NCBI GenBank assembly: GCA_964019155.1
Contig: OZ025243.1
Span: 6,357,365-6,421,364 of the forward strand
Reading direction: 5' to 3'
Source of the DNA: Osedax fenrisi
Lineage: Eukaryota > Annelida > Polychaeta > Sabellida > Siboglinidae
DNA length: 64,000 nucleotides
Shown: piece by piece, positions 11,303-51,701 of the stretch
Layout of the letters: every line of letters begins with the position of its first letter
Position numbering within the stretch: position 1 is the stretch's first letter
The notes under the pieces: model-generated
Told to the model about the DNA's origin: nothing
The model's database searches: none
The model's input: only the letters and a program-made list of their open reading frames with translations
Translations under genes and position numbers: made by a program

Positions 11303-14134
11303 TTAATGATTATGGGTAGAGAGAAAAGAAGAAGTAAGATTTATAAATCTTTTGTGGGATCTAATAGAACGAATGGTAGGAGGGAGGGAATTCCATAGAG
11401 TTGGACCGGAATTTTTAAAAGCTCTAGAATTTAGGGAAGTTTTACTAGAGTTCTGGGAGATAAGTAGAGGAGCATTTTGGTAACGAAGAGAAGATAATAT
11501 AGTACGTTTTTTAATTAGATCAGAGATATAGCTAGGGGTAAAAGAATATATTGATTTATGGATTATAGATAGTATACGTAATTTACACCTGAGGGAGAAT
11601 GGTAGCCACATACGAGATGATTGATGAGATGTTGTAGTAGAGTGATCCAGTCGAGTTAAACAGTAAGTAGTACGTATTGAGGAACGGATAATCCGATTAA
11701 GTGGAGCAGTAGCTTTAGCAGGAAGTAAATTCAGTAGGGAAGAACAGTAGTCAATACGTGAAAGTACAAGAGCATTAATTAGAGTTTTAGTAAGGTTTCT
11801 GGAAAGTGATGTCCGTATTTTTTTAATTCTGAAGAGATGAAAGTTGGATGATTTTGTAATGGATGATATGTGATTCTTAAATGATAATTTGTCATCAAAT
11901 ACTAATCCTAGGTTTTTGGAGGAATGAGAAGGAGAAATAATCATGTTATTTAGAGTAAAGTTTGGAAAGGAAGTTTCAGAAGTAGATATGTTAAGTACAG
12001 TAGTCTTAGAGGAATTAATTAGTAGTTTATTGGAGAGGAGCCATAATCTTATGGAGTTAGCACACTCGATTAATTCAGAGTTAATGGTATTATGAGAATT
12101 TATAGGGAAAAAGGTAAACAGTTGGATATCATCAGCAAAAATATGGTAGTGGATATTTGGAAATTTCTTAATTAGATCAGCAATAGGGCGGATATAAATA
12201 GAAAAGAGGGATGGACCTAGAACAGATCCTTGGGGAATACCGTGGTTAAGAGGAGAAAGAGGCGAGTAAGATTTGTCAATCATAATAGAGATATTCCTGT
12301 TAGTGAGATATGAAGTAAACCATTTTAATGCTAAGCCAGATATACCCATTAAAGTAAGTCGCGAGATTAATATGTTATGGTCCAGGGTATCAAAAGCAGA
12401 TGATAGATCAAGTAGGATTAGCTGGCAACACGTGTTGCTATTTAAGGTAGATAATATAGTGTCAGTAATACGTAGGAGAGCTGTTTCGGTTGAATGACCC
12501 TTACGAAAAGCGCTTTGAAACGGGTCGAAAAGATTATTTTTATTTACATGGGCTATGAGTTGTTTGGAAACAATTCTTTCTAATATTTTACTTAATAAGG
12601 GTAGGTGGGAGATCGGGCGATAATTGCTAAATGAGTTTGGGTCTAAGTTTTGTTTTTTTAGAATAGGGGATATTATGGCAGTCTTGAGACAGGGTGAAAC
12701 TTGGCCAGAGTTTAGTGAGTTCGCAATAATATCCAAGAAAATAGGAGAAAATAAGGGTGAAAGTTTGTGATATAATGATAAAGGTAGGGGATCAGTGGGG
12801 GAGGTACAGTGAGATTTCATGAGTAGGTCATTTACTTCATACAGTGAAGGAATAGTGAATGTACTTAATGAGTCAATATGATGGGTAATATATATGGTAG
12901 GATTGAGTATGAGTTGAGTAGATGCGCAAATAATATTATTAATGCTTGCAATTTTATGGTTAAAGAATTTTTCAAAAAGAGAACACAGTTGAAAATTTGA
13001 CGTGTTAGGTAAAATGGGGAGGATTTTTTCATCTGGAGGAGAGAGAATTTTATTTGCTATTTTAAATAATTTGCGAGGATTGGAGGATATCAATGCTATC
13101 TTTTTGTTATAATAGATAGATTTTGAACGAGATATAGTAGATTTGTAATTTTTTCTAGCTAGTGATAGAGCTAATTTAGTTTCAGTAGAAGGATTTTTAA
13201 GAAATTTCTTCTCAAATTTTCGAACACTCTTCTTGAAGATGAAAAGTTCGTGGGAGAACCAGGGAGAAAAAGGGCGGTCGGTAATTAATGTAGTTTTTGT
13301 AGGTGCATGTATATTGATAATATTTAGGAGAGTGGAGTTTAGGAGTACCGGACAGAGGGAAGTTGAAGAAGAGATCTCAGTTTTGATATTGTTTACAAAT
13401 CTTGGTAGGTCGATAGACTTAACATCTCTATATGTAATACGTTTTCGTTTAATATTTGTGAATTTTAGATTTATAGAGAATTCAATAATAAAATGATCAG
13501 TTAGTAGTTCAATTTTTTGAAAGGAGTTAGAGTTTATACATCTAATAAGAGGACTGGATAGGGGTGTAAATATCATATCAAGTGTATTGCCACTAGAATG
13601 GGTAGGAAATGATATATGTTGGCACAAGGAAAGAGACTCAGTTAGGAGTTTAAAGTCACCATGGGGATAGATGGGAGAATTATAGTGATAGTTTAAGTCA
13701 CCAAGAACTATTGGTAGATAGGTTGAAGATGAAGGAAGTTTATGGATAAAATCATGAAATTCATCAAAGAATAAACTGGTTTCAGGTTTTGGGGGACGAT
13801 AGATAACGGTAAGATGTAGAGTTAAGTTAGGAAGCTTGAGGGTCAGCGAAATACAATCACTATATGAAAAGGGGGGGAATGAAATGGATGGAGATAGGTA
13901 AAAATCATTACGTATCATAAATCCTACCCCACCACCACGGCCCATTTGTCGTGGAGCGAGATAGAGTGTATATCCAAAGTCCAAGATGGAGGCAAATATA
14001 TCAGAGTCATTATTAGAAATCCAGGTCTCAGTCAATGCGATTATAATAAATTTTTGTAATTTAAGGTATGGGAACAGAAGGGATATATTTGATCTCAAGG
14101 AGCGAATATTGATCAAGGCTATATTAGAGGATAG
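11303..14134 (-). CDS. LINE-2 ORF2: APE endonuclease and reverse transcriptase (about 940 aa)
   Basis: The replicase of LINE-2. Counting from the TTG at 14116: catalytic Asn in INIRSL (residues 2-7), TETW (29-32), YRPPK at about 106-110, GDLN (139-142) and TDH (206-208) form the endonuclease. The reverse transcriptase follows, with LLDLSSAFDTLDH, GIPQGSVLGPSLF and active-site FADD at 660-663 (12128-12139). The C-terminal domain carries LPFSLRCKLRILSIIH and ends near TLWNSLPP, typical of CR1/L2 proteins. No AUG lies upstream of the catalytic Asn and Glu; the first Met after them is at about residue 58. The frame instead runs back without a stop to the UGA that ends ORF1. Confidence 0.93.
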   Translation of the reverse strand, partial: LSSNIALINIRSLRSNISLLFPYLKLQKFIIIALTETWISNNDSDIFASILDFGYTLYLAPRQMGRGGGVGFMIRNDFYLSPSISFPPFSYSDCISLTLKLPNLTLHLTVIYRPPKPETSLFFDEFHDFIHKLPSSSTYLPIVLGDLNYHYNSPIYPHGDFKLLTESLSLCQHISFPTHSSGNTLDMIFTPLSSPLIRCINSNSFQKIELLTDHFIIEFSINLKFTNIKRKRITYRDVKSIDLPRFVNNIKTEISSSTSLCPVLLNSTLLNIINIHAPTKTTLITDRPFSPWFSHELFIFKKSVRKFEKKFLKNPSTETKLALSLARKNYKSTISRSKSIYYNKKIALISSNPRKLFKIANKILSPPDEKILPILPNTSNFQLCSLFEKFFNHKIASINNIICASTQLILNPTIYITHHIDSLSTFTIPSLYEVNDLLMKSHCTSPTDPLPLSLYHKLSPLFSPIFLDIIANSLNSGQVSPCLKTAIISPILKKQNLDPNSFSNYRPISHLPLLSKILERIVSKQLIAHVNKNNLFDPFQSAFRKGHSTETALLRITDTILSTLNSNTCCQLILLDLSSAFDTLDHNILISRLTLMGISGLALKWFTSYLTNRNISIMIDKSYSPLSPLNHGIPQGSVLGPSLFSIYIRPIADLIKKFPNIHYHIFADDIQLFTFFPINSHNTINSELIECANSIRLWLLSNKLLINSSKTTVLNISTSETSFPNFTLNNMIISPSHSSKNLGLVFDDKLSFKNHISSITKSSNFHLFRIKKIRTSLSRNLTKTLINALVLSRIDYCSSLLNLLPAKATAPLNRIIRSSIRTTYCLTRLDHSTTTSHQSSRMWLPFSLRCKLRILSIIHKSIYSFTPSYISDLIKKRTILSSLRYQNAPLLISQNSSKTSLNSRAFKNSGPTLWNSLPPTIRSIRSHKRFINLTSSFLSTHNH

Positions 14135-14137
14135 TCA
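14129..14137 (-). promoter_or_regulatory. UGA-CUA putative stop-codon readthrough site
   Basis: The ORF1 stop TGA (14137-14135) is followed by CTA (14134-14132) and then TCC. ORF2 is in the same frame with no further stop. UGA CUA is the known core of efficient stop-codon readthrough in alphaviruses and in several animal genes. Readthrough would make one protein of about 1275 residues joining the PHD-finger protein to the replicase. This is inferred from sequence only. Confidence 0.6.
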
Positions 14138-15130
14138 GGCTTGAGAGGAAGAATTATTTATAAATGATTTCTTATAGTGATCAAAAGAATCAAACCATTT
14201 TGTTAGATCAGATTCAGGGATGAGAAAAGGGGGATATGAAAGAGGATTTTTTTTATCCCTAAGTTCAAATGTTTGGGAACGATTATTAAAAAATACTTTA
14301 TACAAAATGGGCGTGAGTTTTTGTTTTAGGGCATGATATAGTACCTTACCAAGAAGTCTAGTAGAGTCAGGTAAATAATGACGAATAAATATATGCTTAA
14401 AATTACTATGTGGTGAGATTTTTAGAAGGGAGGAGAAACATATATCACGAGCAGAAATATTAGTGAAACGTAATATAGCAGTACTGGTAAGAAATGAGGC
14501 AGAAGTAATATAAGAATGTGGAAGTTTTATATAGTCAATTAATGATACTATGAAATTATAGTTAACTTCATAAGGAAGAAGGTGTTCAAGTACTAGTATG
14601 AGGGAATTATCTATGGAGCGTATGGATGAAGACTTTGAGGAAGTTGAACTAGATAATATAGGGGTTGGTGTGTGATTTGAGGAAAATTTTAAGTCCATTA
14701 GCTTTGGAATGTTTCTAGAAGTATTATCATTGGGCTGGGTATTAGCATTATGCTTGGGCTGGATATTAATAGTCGTAGTAGAAGAATATATATCAGATGT
14801 TATAATTGGCGTTACCTTGGAACAAGTATTATGTATAGATTTGTCAGTTAAAGTAGAAGGTGAATATGGCATAGTAATGGGTGGAGTAGTTGTATGATTA
14901 GTCGAAGGAAACTTATTTAAGGCTAGGCATGAGGAACATGAGAAGATGAAGTTAGGTGAATTAAATATAGCAATAGCATAAGCGGGAGGGGGGTTTTTAG
15001 AATGAAACCAGGATTTAGAAATAATAGCTGCGGGGTATAAACAATTATAATGTAAAATAGATGGACATGTTTTACATTTGAGATAATATTCGCATGCGGG
15101 AAGGTTACAATGTGAACAATTTGAGGACAT
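14135..15130 (-). CDS. LINE-2 ORF1: PHD-finger protein (331 aa)
   Basis: The ORF1 product of a CR1/L2-like element. The N-terminal PHD-type zinc finger is Cys4-His-Cys3: C5, C8, C19, C22, H27, C30, C65, C68. A Thr/Ser/Pro-rich linker (about residues 75-170) follows, then a more ordered domain (about 175-320) with alternating hydrophobic residues that I cannot assign. There is no esterase GDSL motif. ATG 15130 is preceded by a GC-richer leader. It probably binds element RNA or DNA. It ends in SSSQA and a UGA that may be read through into ORF2. Confidence 0.85.
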   Translation of the reverse strand: MSSNCSHCNLPACEYYLKCKTCPSILHYNCLYPAAIISKSWFHSKNPPPAYAIAIFNSPNFIFSCSSCLALNKFPSTNHTTTPPITMPYSPSTLTDKSIHNTCSKVTPIITSDIYSSTTTINIQPKHNANTQPNDNTSRNIPKLMDLKFSSNHTPTPILSSSTSSKSSSIRSIDNSLILVLEHLLPYEVNYNFIVSLIDYIKLPHSYITSASFLTSTAILRFTNISARDICFSSLLKISPHSNFKHIFIRHYLPDSTRLLGKVLYHALKQKLTPILYKVFFNNRSQTFELRDKKNPLSYPPFLIPESDLTKWFDSFDHYKKSFINNSSSQA

Positions 15131-15510
15131 GGTATACTTGAGATTGTGGGATTAAATTGAATGAAATAGATAATAATAAATATAATAATAAATGTATAAA
15201 AACTGGTCGTAACAGGGATATTTTTGAAGAAGTTTGGTATTCAGTCCGTTTTGCTATATGACGAGTTGACTTGACAAGCACCGGTTGACTTTAGTAGGCC
15301 CCTGGTATGCTTGGTGGCAGCCGGGCAATGATGGTCCGATTGTCTGAGATGTAAGGCAGTGTATCGTCCGAGGTAGAATTGATGGATCTGTATGTAAGTA
15401 AATACAGCAGTAGACTATCTAGGTGTAAGTTGGTAGCTAACCTCAAATGAAGGTTGGTAGATCCGACTACCAAAAGCAAATTCCCAAGGGAGATCCACGG
15501 GAGAATATCA
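15131..15510 (-). other. 5' UTR of LINE-2
   Basis: A GC-richer leader compared with both flanks, without an AUG-started frame of note. In such elements this region holds the internal promoter. The 5' boundary, near TCTCCCGTGGATCTCCC on the minus strand, is judged from the composition change only. Confidence 0.5.
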
Positions 15511-17002
15511 GTTATAATATTATTATAAACTACTAGTTAATTAATTTTATAAATAGTAAATAATGTAGCTAAGTATGAATATACATAAACAGTATGTAAT
15601 ATATATTTGAATTTAATTAATTTATCGAATTTATAATTCTATTATCTTTGTGATTATTATTTATTTTTTAGGATTTTTATTTTGTTATAATAAAATGTAA
15701 ACAAATACTAAATATAATTATATCTAAATAAGATATGATTATAATTTAAAGACAACTATTATGTATTTCAAATAAGTTGGATATTAATATTTAATATATA
15801 TTAATATAATAGATAATATAAAAAATAAATGAATACGTACTTATCTTTATAATAATAATACAATTAAAAGATATTTAAAAGCTAAGCAGTTATTACCACA
15901 ACTATATATTGGTTGCTATGTAAACAAAGTGATGATAAATGTATTAATGCAATATATATATATGTTTTAATTTTATGATATTTAACAATACTAGGAATTT
16001 CAATAAATATCTTTTATGGCTTTTTTATTGCATTTTCAATTATAATTTAAAAATAATAATAAAATACATAAAATGTATATATACCTAAATGTATTTATAC
16101 AATATAATAATAATAAAGAGTTGGTAAATAAGATTAATATGATATTAATACAATATATTATTTAAATATAAATAGAGGATAACTAATCTATGAATAATAA
16201 TAATCGATTAAAAGAGTAAATAAAGTAGTTGTTGTTATTAAATATGTAAACAGTAAGTGAACATTACCTTTGTGATTAATATATGAATATATATGATTAA
16301 TATAATATATATATATATATATATATACACACCGTATATATTCGCATACAAACTTTATAACTTTATAACTAAGTCTTAATAGCTAATCTAATGTCATTTA
16401 TATTTTATAGTTTATGAAAATTAGGCAGTTTATTTATAATAACTATAGTTTTTATGTAATTTAGTAAATACCTAGACAAATAGAGACATTATATATTCTA
16501 TATATATATATTATAGTCTATAGACTCAATAGTTATGTAAACGATTATAATATCTAAAGTATCGATGCAGTTTCTTCATCAGTAACAATTTTTACCTTAA
16601 AGACATATATGTAGTCTCAGTTTCACTTATCAGAAACATATTTTTAGTATCAAGTAATGTTTACAATGTTTTCACCGATTTCATCACTGGTAGATGTTAT
16701 AACATATTATAATACCCATGTAGAGTAATAACTAGAGTATTTTTCAAGATAGTAAGTAGACTATTTCAAAATGTGTATTACAGGACAATTTTTAAATATA
16801 TATATATATTTATACATTAACTAAATAAAGCATGATATCGTCTCAATTACGTAGTTTACTAGCAAAGATCTTACGAAGTATCCTTCGGAAAATATTTGGT
16901 ACTAGTATCGGCTCGGTTTCTTCGGGAGATAATCTATACTCGGCTCGTATGCATAGCTCTGCTGAATATAAAAGACTCGGCTAAGGATATAGGATATATA
17001 TA
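15511..17002. other. Gene-free AT-rich stretch
   Basis: I see no exon. It contains (TA)n at about 16301-16325 and, near 16862-16980, a patch with CTTCGGAAAATA that resembles the end of MITE family G (46.6 kb) but has no matching partner end. Confidence 0.55.
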
Positions 17003-17292
17003 AACTGCCTGTGTGGTGTAGTTGCTAAGGCGTCAGACATACAAGCAGTAGGACACGGGTTCGAGCCTCCTCCGGACCATTAATTAATTTTATAAAATGG
17101 GTCTTAAAGTATTATTTAGAAGTGATCTTATATAATTGTGTATAAATAAATGATCGTTTCTCGATAAAACCATGGATGCCTTAACATTAGAGCGGCTTCG
17201 AAGGGACATTAGAGCCATATATGGTTATAAGTGAAAACTTCATCTAAGTTTATGGATGGGATGAAAGGACTCCACCAAATAAAAATAACAAT
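17003..17292 (+). mobile_element. SINE S1, full-length copy with tRNA-like head
   Basis: A tRNA-like head (17003-17080) with a drifted A-box and a B-box GGGTTCGAGCC, then the S1 body (ATGGGTCTTAAA, AGAAGTGATCTTATAT, GAGCGGCTTCGAAGGGACA, GGATGGGATGAAAGGACT) and an AATAAAAATAACAA tail. This matches the copy at 39.25 kb over its whole length. The element would use RNA polymerase III and a partner LINE. The partner is unknown; the ends do not match the three LINEs here in an obvious way. Confidence 0.8.
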
Positions 17293-17539
17293 ATATAAAT
17301 ATATACGATTATTATAATGAATACTGGTATCTATTACTATATTTAATTACGATATTTAAATAACGTTACTAATATAAATATCGTGAACTATTTACATATA
17401 CATTGTATTTAATAAATAGTATTTATACACATATTTATGCATTAATAATAGAAAAGATTTTCCGAAGGCTTCGAAAATCGTTGATAGTATATAGATTACT
17501 ATAGTACTCTTTATATATGTTAATATATATATATATATA

Positions 17540-18578
17540 GGGGAAAGTAACCGAATACGGACAGTGCCCGAATACGGACACTCTCGGAAACCATAAATCC
17601 TACAAAAAAATGTTTAATGAATAAAATATTCATAATTATATATATAGTCTAAAAAAGTATTTTTTATTTTTTAATTATTCAAAATATTTCTGATATATCC
17701 AGAAAAGATATCCATAAACTAATTTTTTATAAGTTTTTAAATTTATGAAAAAAAATATCCACTTAAAACCTTCTCAAGAATATACAAATGTATCGATATA
17801 ATATATAACACTATATTATTAAAAAATAAAGCATTCTAAAAATTATATATATAATGTCTATATTTATTATCAAATATTCATTATATACAAATGTATCGAT
17901 ATAATATATAACACTATATTATTAAAAAATAAAGCATTCTAAAAATTATATATATAATGTCTATATTTGTTATCAAATATTCATTAAGTTATAAGCATAT
18001 ATCTAGAGGTCATATAAGTTCCTAATACGGACTCTATATGTCTTAATACGAACACCATATAACCAATCAGTACGCAGCGTATGAACTATTATGATTTTCA
18101 TAAAAATCGCTTGCTTTATAATAGTAATACCACCAATAAAGCTAAATCTAAAATTTTTATTATTTAGATACTTAAAGTTTTTTATTAATTAAAAAATAAT
18201 ATAAATAAATAAATTATTAACTAATTAAATTAGAATAAATTGTTCATAAAATTAATTATAAATAATGTAATTGTAATTTGTCTGATTGATTCATCAATAA
18301 TATATAGTTTATCTATAGATATATACATATATTTATCTATACATATATACACTATAGTGTATATAGGGTATCCGTATTATAACCCATATATGGACATGGA
18401 TACCGAATACGGACACCCCCTTTATCCAAGGAATTAAAAGATAAAATAAAATTTTAAAATAACAATAATATCTATAATCATATAATATTAATATATTGTA
18501 ATTTTTGATTAAAAATAAATAGTCATCAAATATTAAGACCATTTATTGTTAAAGTGTCCGTATTAGGTTACTTTCCCC
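17540..18578. mobile_element. MITE family A, long copy (1039 bp)
   Basis: The left end GGGGAAAGTAACCGAATACG and the right end reading TATTAGGTTACTTTCCCC form terminal inverted repeats, flanked by TA on each side. The signature CCGAATACGGACA recurs inside (about 17569 and 18404). A 103-base tandem duplication (17781-17986) makes this copy longer. It has no coding capacity. Confidence 0.82.
17781..17986. repeat. 103-bp tandem duplication inside MITE A
   Basis: The segment beginning TATACAAATGTATCGATATA at 17781 repeats from 17884 with one or two differences, so the duplication is recent. It lies wholly inside the family A element. Confidence 0.85.
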
Positions 18579-18809
18579 TATAGGGGTATACATATATGTG
18601 TGTGTGTGTGTGTGTATAATATTTTATTTCTATATGAAAATAAATATACTATTTATGTAATGTGTAGTATTGTAATGTATGGGTTAATATATTAACATGA
18701 AAAGTAATAGATTACATTTGTAATTAATTACAAAATTATATTTTACTATAGTATTACTATTTATTTATAGTACATAACAAAATTATAATTTAATATATTA
18801 TGTTGATAG

Positions 18810-18815
<6 letters not shown>

Positions 18816-18859
<44 letters not shown>
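18816..18859. repeat. (TA)n microsatellite
   Basis: An uninterrupted TA run between two family A elements. Confidence 0.9.
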
Positions 18860-18862
<3 letters not shown>

Positions 18863-18882
18863 GTAATTACTGGTTTACTATA

Positions 18883-19465
18883 GAGGAAAGTAACCTAATA
18901 CGCACACTTTAATAATAAATCGTCTTAACATTTTATGACTCATTATTTTTATTCAAAAATTACAATATATTAATATTATATGATTATAGATATTATTGTG
19001 ATTTTAAAATGTTATTTAATCTTTTAATTCCATAGATAATGGGGGTGTCCGTATTCGGTATACCCGTGTCCGAATACGGACACCCTATATACCACTAGAT
19101 AAACTATATAGTATTGATGAATCAATCAGACAAATTACAATTACTTTATTTATAATTAATGTTATGAACAATATATTCTAATTTAATTAGTTAATAATTT
19201 ATTTATTTTTATTATTTTTTTAATTAATACATTAATAATACATTTGTATATTCTTGAGAAGGTTTTAAGTTGCATTTTTTTTTCATACATTTAAAAACGT
19301 AATACAAAAATCAGTTTATTGTATATATCAGCAATATTTTGAATAATTAAAAAATACTTTTATTAGACTATTTATATAATTATGAATATTTTATTCATTA
19401 AAATTTTTTTGTAGAATTTATGGTTTCTGATATACCGAGTGTGTCCGTATTCGGTTACTTTCCCC
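18883..19465. mobile_element. MITE family A, copy 3 (583 bp)
   Basis: GAGGAAAGTAACCTAATACG at the left and CGGTTACTTTCCCC at the right, flanked by TA. The centre (about 19041-19085) is a palindrome made of the family's own signature: GTGTCCGTATTCGGTATAC followed by its inverse with CCGAATACGGACACC. It lies only about 300 bp from the longer copy. Confidence 0.82.
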
Positions 19466-20640
19466 TATATATATCATGATTATATATAATAAAACTTTTT
19501 ATATTAAAATAATATTTTACACATGTATAACATGGCTGAACACTATTATTATTAATTTTATAACATGTATTATTATTTTATATTGCTACTCTGTGATATT
19601 GAATTGCAACCATGCACCTATAAGTAAATAAAACATATATGTAGATAAATAACCGAATTATTACATTTAATATACATATATTGATGAGTAGAATGATACC
19701 ATCATGAAGTAAATATATATCACTCATGTAAAACTTGTAATTCTTTATATAGGTCATCTACATTAATAGATAGTTTGTATTGGAACTAAAACATCTATTA
19801 TAATAGATAATAGCTAATTATCTGTTGTTTCTCATGTGCACTTATGTGTAAATTTCAAATATAAATTATAGTTATAAATTCTATTTTTGTATTTTTATAA
19901 AAAGTATTCATTACACTTATATATTGGTTAAATACCTATTCGATTTTAAAAGGTTAATTTTACTTATTAAATAAATAAATTAAATTATAATATTTAAATA
20001 AAGTATTTACAAATTTCATTAGAAATTTTTATTATATTTCATAATTATAATTCAGTGAATATTATTAAGTGTATTTGTTATTTATAATTTAAGTATTAAA
20101 TGTGAATATTATATCTGTATATAGTTCAATATTTATTGGAATATAATTTATATAAATTTAATTAAATAAATTAAATAATAAATTCGTTATTTAATTTATT
20201 TTGATATATATTATATATTTAAATGTGTATTATTAAAATACAATTATGACATATTATTATTAGTTGCAATCAAAAAATGTAATATAAAAATTCCTGTAGT
20301 TTTCAAATTATATGTTATAATTTGTAATATATTTATATTTAATTAAACTATAAAATATAAATAATATATTAAATAATAATCGAGAAATATTCACACTAAT
20401 TCAAAGATATTAATAACAAATAAATTAAATTGATAATAATATCATATACATTAATAAATCATAAAAATGATACAAATAATAATATAATGACAATAAATAC
20501 TTAATAATTTATGTACATAATATTTAATATTAATTATTAAATATTTAGATATGTATACATTGTACACAGTACATGGTATTATACACTTATAATAAATATT
20601 AATTAACAATGAATGTGAGACATAATACAATTTATATGTT
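19466..20640. other. Gene-free AT-rich stretch
   Basis: I see nothing but AT-rich sequence here: no exon, no complete element and no clear tandem repeat. Confidence 0.55.
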
Positions 20641-20665
20641 GTGTATAATATGGCAACAATAGACA

Positions 20666-20857
20666 ATGAAAGTATCCTTGAACTATGAGAAATGGACATT
20701 GAGTAAACATGGTCAAATAGCAGTAATTAGTATCAGTAAAGGTGAGCGTTTTGTAGTGTGGAAAGTTGGATGTATGGACAAGCTACTTGTATTTACAGGC
20801 AATGTGTCAGTCCACCTGACCACCTTTATTGCTACACAAAACATACCTAACATATAA
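20666..20857 (+). CDS. Unassigned 63-codon open frame
   Basis: A short open frame with more even base composition than its surroundings, convergent with and just past the end of MPDU1. It contains AGTAAAGGTGAGCG, a good splice-donor match, so it could be a terminal coding piece of another gene. Equally it may be part of the MPDU1 3' UTR on the other strand. I recognise no domain and assign no function. Confidence 0.2.
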   Translation: MKVSLNYEKWTLSKHGQIAVISISKGERFVVWKVGCMDKLLVFTGNVSVHLTTFIATQNIPNI

Positions 20858-21005
20858 ATAATTAAATATTACATATATATATATGAGATTCAAAACACTC
20901 ACAGAGAGTACTGAGAAGCAGATTTTATACTATTATGAAGAAATAGACACACACACACACATACATACCTATGTATGTTTATATGTATGTGTATGTGTAT
21001 AGTTG

Positions 21006-21011
21006 TTTATT
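21006..21011 (-). terminator. AATAAA abutting the MPDU1 stop codon
   Basis: The hexamer follows TGA with no spacer. In AT-rich DNA this can be chance; if used, the 3' UTR would be only about 10-30 bases. Confidence 0.35.
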
Positions 21012-51340
<30,329 letters not shown>

Positions 51341-51661
51341 GTTGTCGTGTTGTCAACAATAAACTCGTAGAATCTTTGAAATTATAATATAATATGTCCA
51401 TGTTTATTATTTATAATATAGGGATTTTCTCTATAATAAAACAGCTCATAAATGAATCATTAATCCGCTGATATATTAGGATACTATCACATCTATCTAT
51501 TATAACTCGGTGCATACTTGATAACTTTAGTGCAAATAGGCAAATGTATATTTTAATAATACATTGCAACAGTTATATTTATATATATATGAACACATAC
51601 GAATTATTATTATTATCTATAATAATTATTATACTAATTCGTATATTTTTAATATATATGA

Positions 51662-51701
<40 letters not shown>

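Larger units (their letters stand above)
10980..15510 (-). mobile_element. LINE-2: full-length CR1/L2-like non-LTR retrotransposon
   Basis: A complete-looking element of about 4.5 kb on the minus strand. It has a GC-richer 5' leader (about 15510-15131), ORF1 with a PHD finger (15130-14135), ORF2 with endonuclease and reverse transcriptase (14134-11303), a 3' UTR and a 3' end in (ATC)n (10999-10980). Ending in a microsatellite rather than poly(A) is typical of the CR1/L2 group, as is a PHD-type ORF1. Both ORFs are free of internal damage, so this copy is recent and possibly active. ORF1 and ORF2 share one frame across a UGA stop. Confidence 0.88.
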
